In this document: in pieces, positions 62,801-64,000 of the stretch
Position numbering within the stretch: position 1 is the stretch's first letter
How the letters are laid out: the number at the start of each line of letters is the position of its first letter
NCBI RefSeq assembly: GCF_963678635.1
Contig: NC_087067.1
Coordinates: forward strand, 11,207,716 to 11,271,715
Reading direction: 5' to 3'
Origin: Symsagittifera roscoffensis
Taxonomy: Eukaryota; Xenacoelomorpha; Acoela; Convolutidae
Length of the DNA: 64,000 bases
Translations under genes and position numbers: made by a program
The notes under the pieces: model-generated
Seen by the model: the letters and a program-made list of their open reading frames with translations, nothing else
The model's database searches: none
What the model was told of the DNA's origin: nothing

Positions 62801-62972
62801 ACTTTGGTGTGACAACTGGAACAGGTGTACATGTTGTCTCCCTCCAGCATGTCAATCTGGCAGAACTCGTCCAGTGACTCATAGAGATCTCTCAAGTCAG
62901 CCACCTGACACCTTACAGTGAAGAACTGCTCCACTGTCTTGCTCACGTGCATACAGTCCAAAGACACCACAC
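26514..62972 (-). CDS. USP34: USP34-type ubiquitin C-terminal hydrolase, C-terminal half (19 exons, 5' incomplete)
   Basis: Nineteen exons on the minus strand join in matching phases, all with GT-AG introns, into about 1,620 codons ending at TAA 26514. The order along the protein is: the end of the USP catalytic domain (zinc-ribbon CxxC, His box SGHYYCF, FND motif), then the long helical-repeat C-terminal region that is diagnostic of USP34 and of its fly orthologue puf. Known role: a very large deubiquitinase acting in Wnt/beta-catenin (axin) and other ubiquitin-dependent pathways. The catalytic Cys box and N-terminal half lie right of the window. Introns contain many repeats; the 12.3-kb intron between exons at 46313 and 33968 holds the LTR retrotransposon in sense orientation. 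Exons are listed individually below. Confidence 0.92.
27915..28400 (+). repeat. Dispersed repeat family C
   Basis: A long copy running from GCCAAGAGACAGTTGGGAAAG through GACCTAAATAAGACTCTTC to GTTCCTTGCCTCTTAAAAA. Relatives: 25487-25790, 27155-27440, 31718-32130, 45455-45965, 49008-49110, 52606-52860, 53560-53895, almost all in USP34 introns and in the same (+) orientation. No coding capacity; the 168-codon minus frame across it is a shadow. Confidence 0.7.
28520..28895 (+). repeat. Dispersed repeat family B, copy 1
   Basis: From GGAGGGTTTGACATTTTCATTG to GGGGTTCCCGACAATCCAGTAGTGC. Paired with the copy at 55255-55660; both end just before a USP34 donor. Confidence 0.65.
28920..29037 (-). CDS. 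USP34: USP34 exon
   Basis: Encodes NLKALQLLFACTTCAKIPSQ, then LSELKLSLESLREESEKLK, matching DLRALALLLSVHTPKQLNP...LQELLSKCRTCLQQ. Acceptor TTTCAG, donor A|GTAAGT. Confidence 0.9.
29140..29430. repeat. Family A repeat
   Basis: It contains GTGCGCGCCGAAAAAACGCG, GAGAGAGCTCGGAAAATCAA and TTTGGTCGAAC, and ends CTAGATCCGACCCTGG. Confidence 0.65.
29802..29999 (-). CDS. USP34: USP34 exon
   Basis: Sixty-six codons, phase 0 at both ends, with LDDKLSHIVQLTSLMVDQSY and an Asp/Glu/Asn-rich loop before EEFILVIIQ. The position matches USP34's ANLISTLITNLISQYQNL segment. Acceptor TTTCAG, donor CAG|GTATAC. Confidence 0.88.
30203..30417 (-). CDS. USP34: USP34 exon
   Basis: Encodes LHLKLDWFARTMLDLYHS and RILADDHLRSVLNSPTVFSF, matching LHLALFPKLWTELCQT...KCILMDERTFLNNNIVYTFM. 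Acceptor TTTTAAG, donor AAG|GTATAA. Confidence 0.9.
30700..31280 (+). repeat. Diverged relative of the triplicated 2-kb segment
   Basis: It shares, in order, ATTGTTC.GACCATT.GAAAA, GTGATTC, GAAAAACCGGTT, AAAGCGAGC, TTAGCGCCTTTTTG and GTCG.AACATTCTGTGC with 3310-3870. A reverse-orientation fragment lies at about 49540-49730. The 2-kb unit is therefore a dispersed family and not unique to the B3GAT intron. Confidence 0.65.
31718..32130 (+). repeat. Family C repeat
   Basis: Starts GCCAACAGACAGTTGGAAAAG and ends CGTTCATCGACTCTTAGAC. The best-preserved copy for defining both ends. Confidence 0.7.
32310..32436 (-). CDS. USP34: USP34 exon
   Basis: Encodes GEDKSYDCELRQFFSPYHVH and SSKLTDLS, matching KGKDDVYDRMLLDYFFSYHQF...FTETLVKLS. 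Acceptor TTTTAG, donor A|GTTAGT. Confidence 0.88.
32520..33160. repeat. Two adjacent family A copies (32520-32885, 32905-33160)
   Basis: The first copy runs from CAGGGCGGATTTAGGAGG to CCCCCCCCCTAAATCCGC. The second, oriented the other way, ends GAAAACCCTAGATCCGCC. Each has the AGCTC/GTCGACC block. Confidence 0.7.
33233..33459 (-). CDS. USP34: USP34 exon
   Basis: Begins VPGPFYPRLSSA (human LGPYFPCRE) and ends RRFELSMCVHREHFSRQI (human RPPRPELNMCLLPT). It is not the longest ORF here, but the splice sites (TTGCAG; ATT|GTAAGT) and the phase select it. A Ser/Pro/Gly-rich loop sits in the middle. Confidence 0.88.
33738..33968 (-). CDS. USP34: USP34 exon
   Basis: Encodes LPQWKNISVTCEKLLSLLNA and LSSLLCLKEILLLYPSEAS, matching IQWQERIEFAHKLLTLLNS...CIDVLKELVLLSPHD. 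Acceptor CACAG, donor G|GTACGC. Confidence 0.9.
34190..34237. repeat. Family A repeat, left part, split by the LTR element
   Basis: CAGGGGTGGATCTAGGATTTTCTCG...AAATTGGTCGA runs straight into the left LTR. Its continuation, starting GTCGACC and carrying CCGAGCTCTCCC and GCTAAATCCGCTCC, is at 44649-44960. Confidence 0.85.
34238..34669 (-). repeat. 3' LTR (432 bp)
   Basis: On the plus strand it runs from TGTGATATAGTGTCCC to GGGATGTCACA. The minus-strand LTR therefore begins TGTGACATCCC and ends TATCACA. Just inside it the sense strand reads CTTCTTGAGAGGTTG, a weak purine tract that may serve as PPT. Confidence 0.95.
34670..35930 (-). other. Non-coding 3' region of the retrotransposon
   Basis: It lies between the tandem array and the 3' LTR. 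The plus strand is T-rich with G, as in the rest of the element, and no frame of note is seen on the sense strand. I see no env-like protein. Confidence 0.5.
35935..36760 (-). repeat. 171-bp tandem array (about five units) in the retrotransposon
   Basis: The anchor ATTCCTAATGTTAATACG or a close variant occurs at 35970, 36140, 36311, 36482 and 36653, so the period is 170-171 bp. The middle units are nearly identical and the outer ones diverged. 171 is 57 codons, so one sense frame repeats with each unit (blocks such as EEPVRSGSTRRQHLHEDLEK and NIRNKKLLVPPP) but meets TGA once per unit in most copies. It is either an ancestral repeat-protein tail or a non-coding array. Confidence 0.85.
36837..37269 (-). 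pseudogene. Macrodomain (TARG1/OARD1 class) fused 3' of integrase, broken
   Basis: The last 67 codons of the integrase ORF read VGKGDVLQFPGSIAHCVSSD followed by FQMAKGVAKQ, the first ADP-ribose-binding region of TARG1-type macrodomains (KGDLF...AHCxSxDxxMGAGIA). After TAA 37066-37068 the same frame goes on with FNLVTKPRFFNKPTYHD (TARG1: YLITKKRASHKPTYEN), up to TAG 37000-37002. After a frame change, 36906-36944 encodes IAMPKIGCGLDKL (TARG1: LSMPRIGCGLDRL), then EKTNIKIFI and TAG at 36837. The family's catalytic Lys (TK) and Asp (GCGLD) positions are both kept. Total length (about 143 codons) equals a TARG1 domain. Known role: removal of ADP-ribose from proteins. This copy cannot make it intact. 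Confidence 0.85.
37066..39519 (-). CDS. Retrotransposon integrase with proline-rich tail (812-codon ORF)
   Basis: The N-terminal zinc domain (HNSRTGGHVGMTRT with its two His) has SLTC where CxxC is expected, so its first Cys is Ser (AGC). The catalytic core has D in QIDFVGP (about residue 202), D in IIADLGTTF (about 261) and E in IGLVERSHGPLKR, with exactly 35 residues between the second D and E. Residues about 535-588 are a Pro/Ala-rich tract. From residue 746 the macrodomain begins. The ORF is in the same frame as RT, separated from it only by TGA 39520-39522. Confidence 0.93.
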   Translation of the reverse strand: MYENVMRELSSQEASDTIQPQNFVRVTRPIIAAVQYHDPADVFSDLNMSHEVLNLKNEQDKDPDIVEVKDWKRNEQIPNLMYESSRKKKYAKQFNRLVIDDKVLFRNFYDDTGQVKHKQYCLPKHLWNEVVYRIHNSRTGGHVGMTRTTEEFRKRFYLPGFTEFLTNTIKNSLTCLQLKRASAKYQIPPLQPISSLQCFPGDMMQIDFVGPMKSPVYKFVLTGIDVFSKYLFAAPLTNASADTVARELTKIFFMHSYLPKKIIADLGTTFTSELMHELTTLLEVQINHATLKHPQSIGLVERSHGPLKRILKLNTNEQWSDWHKYVPLATFIHNTSYSSSIGCCPSSIFHGREPTKPLDLRFSTKAMEEVTAESDFVTAMQDAMLEKFKETKKNLISSYRKYRGYYDQKALAQPLKQHSFCLLLNPLLTTQSDFGSKSMQVWIPLYRVEKVLTNLNYIICKMGTNYTQCVHRIRLRPVVPQHQPEDLEIIDPSKFETDPSLGKYRSEPGLFDDSLPQLLDDIQPANGGQSNLPDAPARIRLSVPLRGPAVAPIAPAPVPIPAAAPIVAPLPLVPLPIAAPPPPALPPDPDPEPLAPPEFEYNDGLLNDEPMNEAAVTMPTTVNLENDGQNMAQETSRTKRKAAVEARDKIFCQTRFSNDVRYHPIPPRELQPHKLRLRTVDGHEVAPVTFSPRSAKNDNKANIRKKAEEANEDFPPREAKRNIIKDSVKRAKQLTKRKDGPGSSKDSVNAIYEPNIFVGKGDVLQFPGSIAHCVSSDFQMAKGVAKQINSAYPCIRPTLKSIETPIVGSSVSVSLPW
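39520..41310 (-). CDS. Retrotransposon reverse transcriptase and RNase H
   Basis: The frame is open upstream to TGA 41311-41313. RT motifs: RMLIDLRRINHSLKN, TKLDCSQAYHCVQM (catalytic Asp), and the FMDD box in QFMDDIGSAV. RNase H motifs with D-E-D-D: ILCDASYHG, KEFLALYFALDHF, ILTDNRSLTQFF, GKANYAADFLSR. All catalytic residues are present. It ends at TGA 39520, after which the integrase follows in the same frame. Confidence 0.95.
   Translation of the reverse strand, partial: FPTPETCQNPELLPQIQRDIYDQILHFQGLEQLEPKTKCQDRLTFIKNFKWENSVLTEDQRSKVEDLLVDFSDIFAKHRFDVGYNSDLKIKLKPEHTRPLYTQGPPTPIHLRYELTVELALMHYYGIITTLSHSKYSSPLFAHRKPSGKLRMLIDLRRINHSLKNDYINSNFPISNMTDALNHFAGKSLFTKLDCSQAYHCVQMADDLSVQLLAFNFGSRTYAYKCLAQGRSKSVTGFSSFIRHYLDPCLAADLCTQFMDDIGSAVYNFDEMIPTLSKIFECVRKSGLKLSSNKCEIGTQRLKFLGNIITPAGVSPEQEKISTFLKKIKMPQTVKQVKRLIGFVQFFRNYMPSLGEKLIPFYRLLRKDVAFQTDEEHHKSLEVLKHDLIQATDITLRLPKPGLQYVILCDASYHGTGFVLMVEDYVKTDNKGEIKTYAPVSYGSRLFNTAQLKFSIYYKEFLALYFALDHFSHFIWGSSKPVIILTDNRSLTQFFQAKTIPPSVWNFLDRVMAFNIIIAHIPGKANYAADFLSRMQTDPSASLSLKLTDKIPVREIQIEATAKVPDASLNLIHSMDEAFPEKKKIDDNLRAQLLEL
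41311..41619 (-). CDS. Pol linker segment between protease and RT
   Basis: A hundred codons in the RT frame, ending at TGA 41311-41313. It overlaps the end of the protease ORF (41606-41619) in a frame that needs a +1 shift relative to protease. No domain is recognised; it includes LFPIEPEMIAFAKMNHPDD. Confidence 0.7.
   Translation of the reverse strand: MKKTEIAFTSSISEVLKNNLLYITAFNITDHHITLLFKTEIGKFSILTLKEAENLFPIEPEMIAFAKMNHPDDIEMGINELIQQSCDSQQPQMKHEPEYEKF
41606..42355 (-). CDS. Retrotransposon aspartic protease
   Basis: 249 codons. RRALVDTGACANVIS carries the DTGA active-site motif (D at residue 82), and SIILGNPFYKKHHI matches the ILG segment of retropepsins. It is in the -1 frame relative to gag. 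Its second ATG overlaps the gag stop as TGATG at 42349-42351, an arrangement known from termination-reinitiation. The stop at 41606 precedes the RT frame. Confidence 0.92.
   Translation of the reverse strand: MLMATETTRTRTKLPVSKRAKKLIKPLSQPPKSSKSPKSSPNELFQPDEILSLYAIIPAEGTVLTYTKIRFSSGLQRRALVDTGACANVISKQTFEDLKEEKSLFRPLEVNEPKLKRVRMAGGQQVSIETEVTLEFRLADMTLIESFLVLHAANSIILGNPFYKKHHIHVCPKYNLLHFKDMTLQINEIKPPNEPRRVNGVKKFPLLLTKRQTIAPHQTILVECQLENTCQDMEKTTGIVIPAQEFEEN
42349..43584 (-). pseudogene. Retrotransposon gag, interrupted by an in-frame stop
   Basis: Starts at ATG 43584, stops at TAA 43132-43134 after 150 codons, and continues in the same frame to TGA 42349-42351. The sequence after the stop (RQERIDAVHDNRNEQIKRLF and GMPGWLRSKL) is typical capsid C-terminal sequence, so the stop interrupts one protein. 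The end is Gln/Asn-rich and closes with the zinc knuckle CDVCGKFNHTASQC (C-x2-C-x4-H-x4-C). Confidence 0.88.
43585..44219 (-). promoter_or_regulatory. Retrotransposon 5' leader with primer-binding site
   Basis: On the sense strand the first bases after the 5' LTR are TGGTGACTGTCGCGG. TGG next to the LTR is the usual start of a tRNA primer site (complement of a 3' CCA). I could not match it to a particular tRNA. The other 620 bases are untranslated. Confidence 0.6.
44220..44648 (-). repeat. 5' LTR (429 bp)
   Basis: Nearly identical to 34238-34669: differences are a 2-bp and a 1-bp indel and two C/T substitutions. It holds the element's promoter by analogy; no TATA box is clear. Confidence 0.95.
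44654..44960. repeat. Family A repeat, right part, continuation of 34190-34237
   Basis: CCTGTTTCTTCTTTGACC, TTCCGAGCTCTCCC, TTGGCGCCCAATGCGCC and CGCTAAATCCGCTCC follow in the usual family order, confirming that the LTR element split one copy. Confidence 0.8.
45455..45965 (+). repeat. Family C repeat with a nested SINE-tail fragment
   Basis: Family C runs from CCCACAGACAATTATCGAG to GTTCATCGACTCTTAAAA. At about 45572-45640 it is interrupted by AGGCGAAGCTGTGCTTCGCAAACACTAGC, which also forms the tail of the SINEs at 48560 and 53115. Confidence 0.55.
46097..46113. repeat. (AT)n microsatellite
   Basis: An uninterrupted AT dinucleotide run in a USP34 intron. Confidence 0.8.
46313..46653 (-). 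CDS. USP34: USP34 exon
   Basis: Encodes IFPLLLQTEQDMRYLLEETN and RGDIVALLTRALRGCRSALE, then a Gly/Ser/Thr-rich tail. Acceptor AACAG, donor A|GTTAGT. The A left at the donor joins the next exon's GT to make Ser, so the 12.3-kb intron with the retrotransposon keeps the frame when removed. Confidence 0.88.
46890..47258 (-). CDS. USP34: USP34 exon
   Basis: Encodes VNHDERDLVAFNKQCLHSFF, then GLLRICCSAS and ADIKEVKAFKKKLIFSFTKC, matching DDQDVVLFNRGMLPAYYGILRLCCEQS...EDIKQFKKTTISCYLRC. Acceptor TTTTAG, donor AG|GTAACA. Confidence 0.92.
47816..47946 (-). CDS. USP34: USP34 exon
   Basis: Encodes NKQALLFYWHWVCVDCPQN and VVLKNIFFNYIL, nearly colinear with USP34's NKQALLSFWYNVCADCPEN...VVTKNIAFNYIL. 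The correct frame is shorter than a longer ORF that overlaps it. Acceptor TTGTAG, donor CT|GTAAGT. Confidence 0.93.
48560..48810 (-). repeat. tRNA-derived SINE
   Basis: The minus-strand tRNA-like head (48661-48726) has A-box TGGCGTAGATGCGAGG, a 5-bp anticodon stem GGGGA/TCTCC around loop CTCTAAA, and B-box GGATCGAATCC. Body and tail sequences (GCGAAGCTGCGCTTC, AGGTAGAACA, ACACTAGCCAC, GCAATGCAGCAAAA) are shared with the copy at 53110. Confidence 0.75.
49215..49305 (-). repeat. tRNA-derived SINE head
   Basis: The minus strand has an A-box-like GACTCAGCGATGAATG, an anticodon arm around ATTCTCAATG and a B-box-like GAGTTTTAATCC. Degraded. Confidence 0.45.
50347..50529 (-). CDS. USP34: USP34 exon
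   Basis: Sixty-one codons, phase 0 at both ends. Encodes TYRFQYFFTVLTALTLSPLE, then KKMFTPHFPHLWSVFYPHL, matching FSFMTYCLISKTEKLMFSTYFMDLWNLFQPKL. Acceptor CTTAG, donor AAG|GTTAGT. Confidence 0.92.
51058..51298 (-). CDS. USP34: USP34 exon
   Basis: Encodes SPHMVNWALNNLDLWVKQFL and RVRFEAAEVLMMLIPDS, matching USP34's AHSWVLQNMENWVERFLL...RVRTSAAYLLVSLIPS. Acceptor TCCAG, donor AAG|GTATGT. Confidence 0.92.
52050..52125 (-). repeat. tRNA-derived SINE head
   Basis: The minus strand has CCTGAAGGTAATGCGG, then CCTTTGCTCCCTATGG and a B-box-like GTTTTGAGTCCCGGC. Degraded, related in style to the other heads. Confidence 0.4.
53110..53395 (-). repeat. tRNA-derived SINE
   Basis: Same family as 48560-48810. 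The head (53230-53294) has A-box TGGCGGAGATGCGAGG, an anticodon-loop-like CTCATAA and B-box GGTTTGAATCC on the minus strand. Confidence 0.75.
53560..53895 (+). repeat. Family C repeat
   Basis: It lacks the first bases but keeps TTTATGATTGACACTTTT, AAATTCTACTTATGAAACTAG, TCGATCACGTTTTTCGCGACC and TTCATAGACTCTTAAAAA in order. Confidence 0.6.
53995..54340. repeat. Family A repeat with a poly-G run
   Basis: From CAGCGGATTTGGGG and about 18 G to GAAAATCCTAGTTCCGCCCCTG, with GGGAGAGCTCAGAAAATCAATTGGTCGACC in between. Confidence 0.7.
54655..54866 (-). CDS. USP34: USP34 exon
   Basis: Starts IPVRFCELILSSGVLSPETV and ends LTLIKECA. Acceptor TTTAG at 54867-54868; donor CAG|GTTGCT. 212 nt, phase 0 to 2. 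Conservation is weaker than in its neighbours, and identity rests mainly on position and phase. Confidence 0.8.
55255..55660 (+). repeat. Dispersed repeat family B, copy 2
   Basis: It matches 28520-28895 throughout (AAATTATCAGG, TTTGGATCAATTCTGA, AAAACTTTGG, GTCCCGACAATTAAGTAGTGC). It ends about 23 bases before the exon at 55683. Confidence 0.65.
55683..55952 (-). CDS. USP34: USP34 exon
   Basis: Encodes KKSAVFHNIVELIELLLDKS and LAETDMGALTSNNYEFLKIL, aligning with USP34's ALVALLVEQS...LSQTDMAALTGGKGFPFL. Phase 0 at both ends; acceptor TTGCAG, donor TTC|GTAAGA. Confidence 0.9.
58040..58760 (+). pseudogene. MULE-type transposase remnant
   Basis: The frame from about 58078 reads LALSDDWFCDGTFSAAPNVF, YQINTIHA, a stop, then VEGCLVPLVYALLLNKKEST. 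This is the MULE transposase core (W.vDGTF...lFyQl.tIHa...g...PlvyaLl.nk...TY), as found with FLYWCH-type proteins; the Asp of DGTF is the first catalytic residue. Later pieces include TRTNNAVECWISNF and KHPFPKLLEKLKDE in other frames. Stops and frameshifts make it dead. It is antisense to USP34, in an intron. Confidence 0.8.
58793..58932. repeat. Perfect 49-bp inverted repeat
   Basis: 58793-58841 (AATATTGAAAAATCAAGGAA...) is the exact reverse complement of 58884-58932, with a 42-nt spacer. A further complementary pair, AACTTTGTTTTCACTTT at about 58776-58792 and AAAGTGAAAACAAAGT at about 58865-58880, lies out of register. It directly follows the MULE remnant. Confidence 0.9.
59104..59172 (-). 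repeat. tRNA-Leu-like SINE head
   Basis: The minus strand has TGGTTTACTGGTTAAAGCG (A-box-like), GACTCAAAATCT (anticodon arm with CAA) and AGGTGGAATCC (B-box-like). Confidence 0.45.
59433..59671 (-). CDS. USP34: USP34 exon (acidic/serine linker)
   Basis: Encodes VKFFLDVKLHKGHQ, a Ser/Thr/Asn-rich stretch and LSDDEDESANSEND, in the position of the poly-Glu segment of vertebrate USP34. The acceptor TTAG|TG at 59671 fits the previous exon's phase; the alternative CAG|GTG at 59660 does not. Donor GAT|GTAAGA. Confidence 0.8.
60258..60478 (-). CDS. USP34: USP34 exon
   Basis: Encodes LRSFLKTLVNFAN...HLRHFFEYCSLLMDVARMG, matching USP34's FVRTLLLIM...LTEYFAFLYEFAKMG. Acceptor GATAG|T chosen because it restores the phase. 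The donor could be at 60258 (G|GTGATT) or 60261; both keep the frame. Confidence 0.85.
60806..61453 (-). CDS. USP34: USP34 exon (end of USP domain, start of C-terminal repeats)
   Basis: Completes W-FLFNDSEVKPFNPD, which carries the third catalytic-box residue, then CFGGQMVSKTFNQLTEKF and EKSHSAYMLFY, where the USP fold ends. The remainder aligns with the helical region (LSTTFVLETLVHSRE, NDWWLNQVLIRCPN). Acceptor TTCAG; donor G|GTAAGT. Confidence 0.93.
61704..62048 (-). CDS. USP34: USP34 exon (catalytic His box)
   Basis: Begins ASFKKLPRILVINTMRY and contains the His box GVTVHTGAAESGHYYCFVRD. Between them lies a serine-rich loop (SASGGATSSSSASAG). Acceptor TTTCAG at 62049-62050; donor TG|GTGAGT. 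The Trp codon is split across to the next exon. Confidence 0.93.
62786..62972 (-). CDS. USP34: USP34 exon (USP domain, zinc-ribbon CxxC)
   Basis: Encodes VVSLDCMHVSKTVEQFFTV and, further on, EGDNMYTCSSCHTKVRAEK, closely matching USP34's FFTVRCQVAD...EGDNMYTC block. CSSC is the second zinc-binding pair of the USP fingers. Acceptor TTAG at 62973-62974; donor G|GTAC at 62784-62785. It starts with 2 nt of a split codon and ends in phase 2. Confidence 0.92.
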
Positions 62973-62993
62973 CTAACAGGAAAAAAACCAAAC

Positions 62994-64000
62994 TGTTAGC
63001 ATATCCCTTCAGGCTAACTAATGAGTTATGACCGATGTGGTTAACTCAGAGTAATTTCGGATAGGGTACACCGTCTGCTCGTCACGCTATCTTATTTTCG
63101 GCCGGATAGATTCGTGCAACTTCTTAGTCTAATACCGATCCTAATCTTACTCTTATACTTTCTAGTCTCAGGGTGTTTAACTAGTCTCTGCTAGGCTCAA
63201 TAGATCTAGGGTATACTGGTTTGTTGCGGCTGCTGAAGTTCTCTTGGAGAGGCAACTAATTTCTAAGTTAAATTCAAATCTCTCTGGTGCTGAAATTACA
63301 AGTAATTTCAGCACTTACAAATAAGTGGGTTGTTAGTTAGATGAATCATGATTGGTTAATATTAAACACTTTACAGTGGTAAAATATCTAATTTATCCAA
63401 TCATAAAATATAGTTTAGATCAGGTTCCACCCATCCGGGTTTTACAGAGTTTTTTAGAATTATCTTTCTGCAATTCAAAGGATGGATGATGAACGTTGGT
63501 ATTTGACGAACATCGTATTCTTGTCCGGTTCCTCTTGTTAGAGAAGTTCCAGGACGCTGGAGTTAGGGGCATCAATCGTTGTGTCTTCTTGTGACAACGA
63601 CTGTGTTTTCCAACGAAATCAATCTGATTTCAAAATGGTTTGCTAATGACGGGTTTTTCTGTATTATGCGGAGAACTTGTTTTGTGTTCAACCTCGTCTG
63701 GGAATGGCGTGGAGATTGTGCGTGGAGGGGATGCCTTGTAACTCGGATCTGTACGTATACTTGAACGTCGAGGTGGTCATTGGTCTAGTTCAATGAAGTC
63801 CTTTTCTGCGAAGTCAAGTCGTACTCTAAATCCTTTGAGTTGTGATTGTGGACGGCATATCGGTTGTGGTTAGCCATTCTTGTTCGAGTGTAGTGGGGTC
63901 GTTTTGTCTTTGGATGTTCGTCTTTGTTGTTGCGTGCTGATCTATATACTGCAAGGTATGATTTACATTTTATAAAATTTTTATTAGTTCAGTTTTTTAA
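62994..64000 (-). mobile_element. Probable 3' end of a second LTR retrotransposon
   Basis: From 62994 the base composition shifts to the T/G-rich style of the first element's plus strand. The sequence starts TGTTAGCATATCCCTTCAGG, resembling the first LTR's TGTGATATAGTGTCCCTTCGG. Phrases in common style follow, such as GCAACTTCTTAGTCTAA. I could not find the LTR's other end or a coding domain before the window edge. Confidence 0.4.

Noticed and set aside
26514-62972. Non-canonical splicing in USP34
   Set aside because: All junctions I could place are GT-AG with matching phases.

Overview
The window is intron-rich, AT-rich animal nuclear DNA. It carries two multi-exon genes of animal type (a B3GAT-family glucuronosyltransferase and a USP34-type deubiquitinase), canonical GT-AG introns of up to about 12 kb, tRNA-derived SINE heads, DNA-transposon remnants and a Ty3-type LTR retrotransposon. 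Nothing fixes the phylum; an invertebrate is the safest reading. A 200-base run of N (20653-20852) is an assembly gap.

Layout. 1-9.4 kb: the last three coding exons of a plus-strand B3GAT-like gene (852-974, 8310-8376, 9186-9448). Its 7.3-kb intron holds a roughly 2-kb segment present three times, with a breakpoint inside a small TIR element. 13.5-14.7 kb: an intact single-exon minus-strand saccharopine-dehydrogenase-like oxidoreductase of 414 residues. 17.4-17.9 kb: a two-exon gene for a 134-residue secreted coiled-coil protein. 20.9-23.1 kb: inverted, coding-like duplicated segments and a foldback sequence around the gap. 25.1 kb: a 61-codon ORF for a single-pass membrane protein. 26.5-63.0 kb: the C-terminal half of a USP34 orthologue on the minus strand, 19 exons with matching phases and about 1,620 codons, from the zinc-ribbon part of the USP domain to the stop codon. 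Its Cys-box exons lie beyond the right edge.

The largest USP34 intron (33969-46312) contains a complete 10.4-kb LTR retrotransposon (34238-44648, minus strand). It has nearly identical LTRs of 432 and 429 bp and a GTCGA target-site duplication, and it landed inside an older dispersed repeat. It encodes gag with a zinc knuckle, an aspartic protease, RT, RNase H and integrase. Past a proline-rich tail, pol continues into a TARG1/OARD1-class macrodomain (ADP-ribose-binding/hydrolase fold), broken by two stops and a frame change. That is the most unusual object here. A 171-bp tandem array separates the macrodomain from the 3' LTR. Several in-frame stops interrupt gag and pol although the LTRs look young.

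The remaining intronic and intergenic DNA is mostly repeats: a family with G/C-rich ends (at least ten copies), a 400-500 bp family beginning near AACAGACAGTTGG and ending near CATCGACTCTTAAAA, a family related to the triplicated segment, six tRNA-like SINE heads, and a dead MULE transposase next to a perfect 49-bp inverted repeat. The host genes are not an operon. B3GAT acts in the Golgi on proteoglycan linkers, USP34 is a cytosolic/nuclear deubiquitinase, and their proximity implies no shared pathway.
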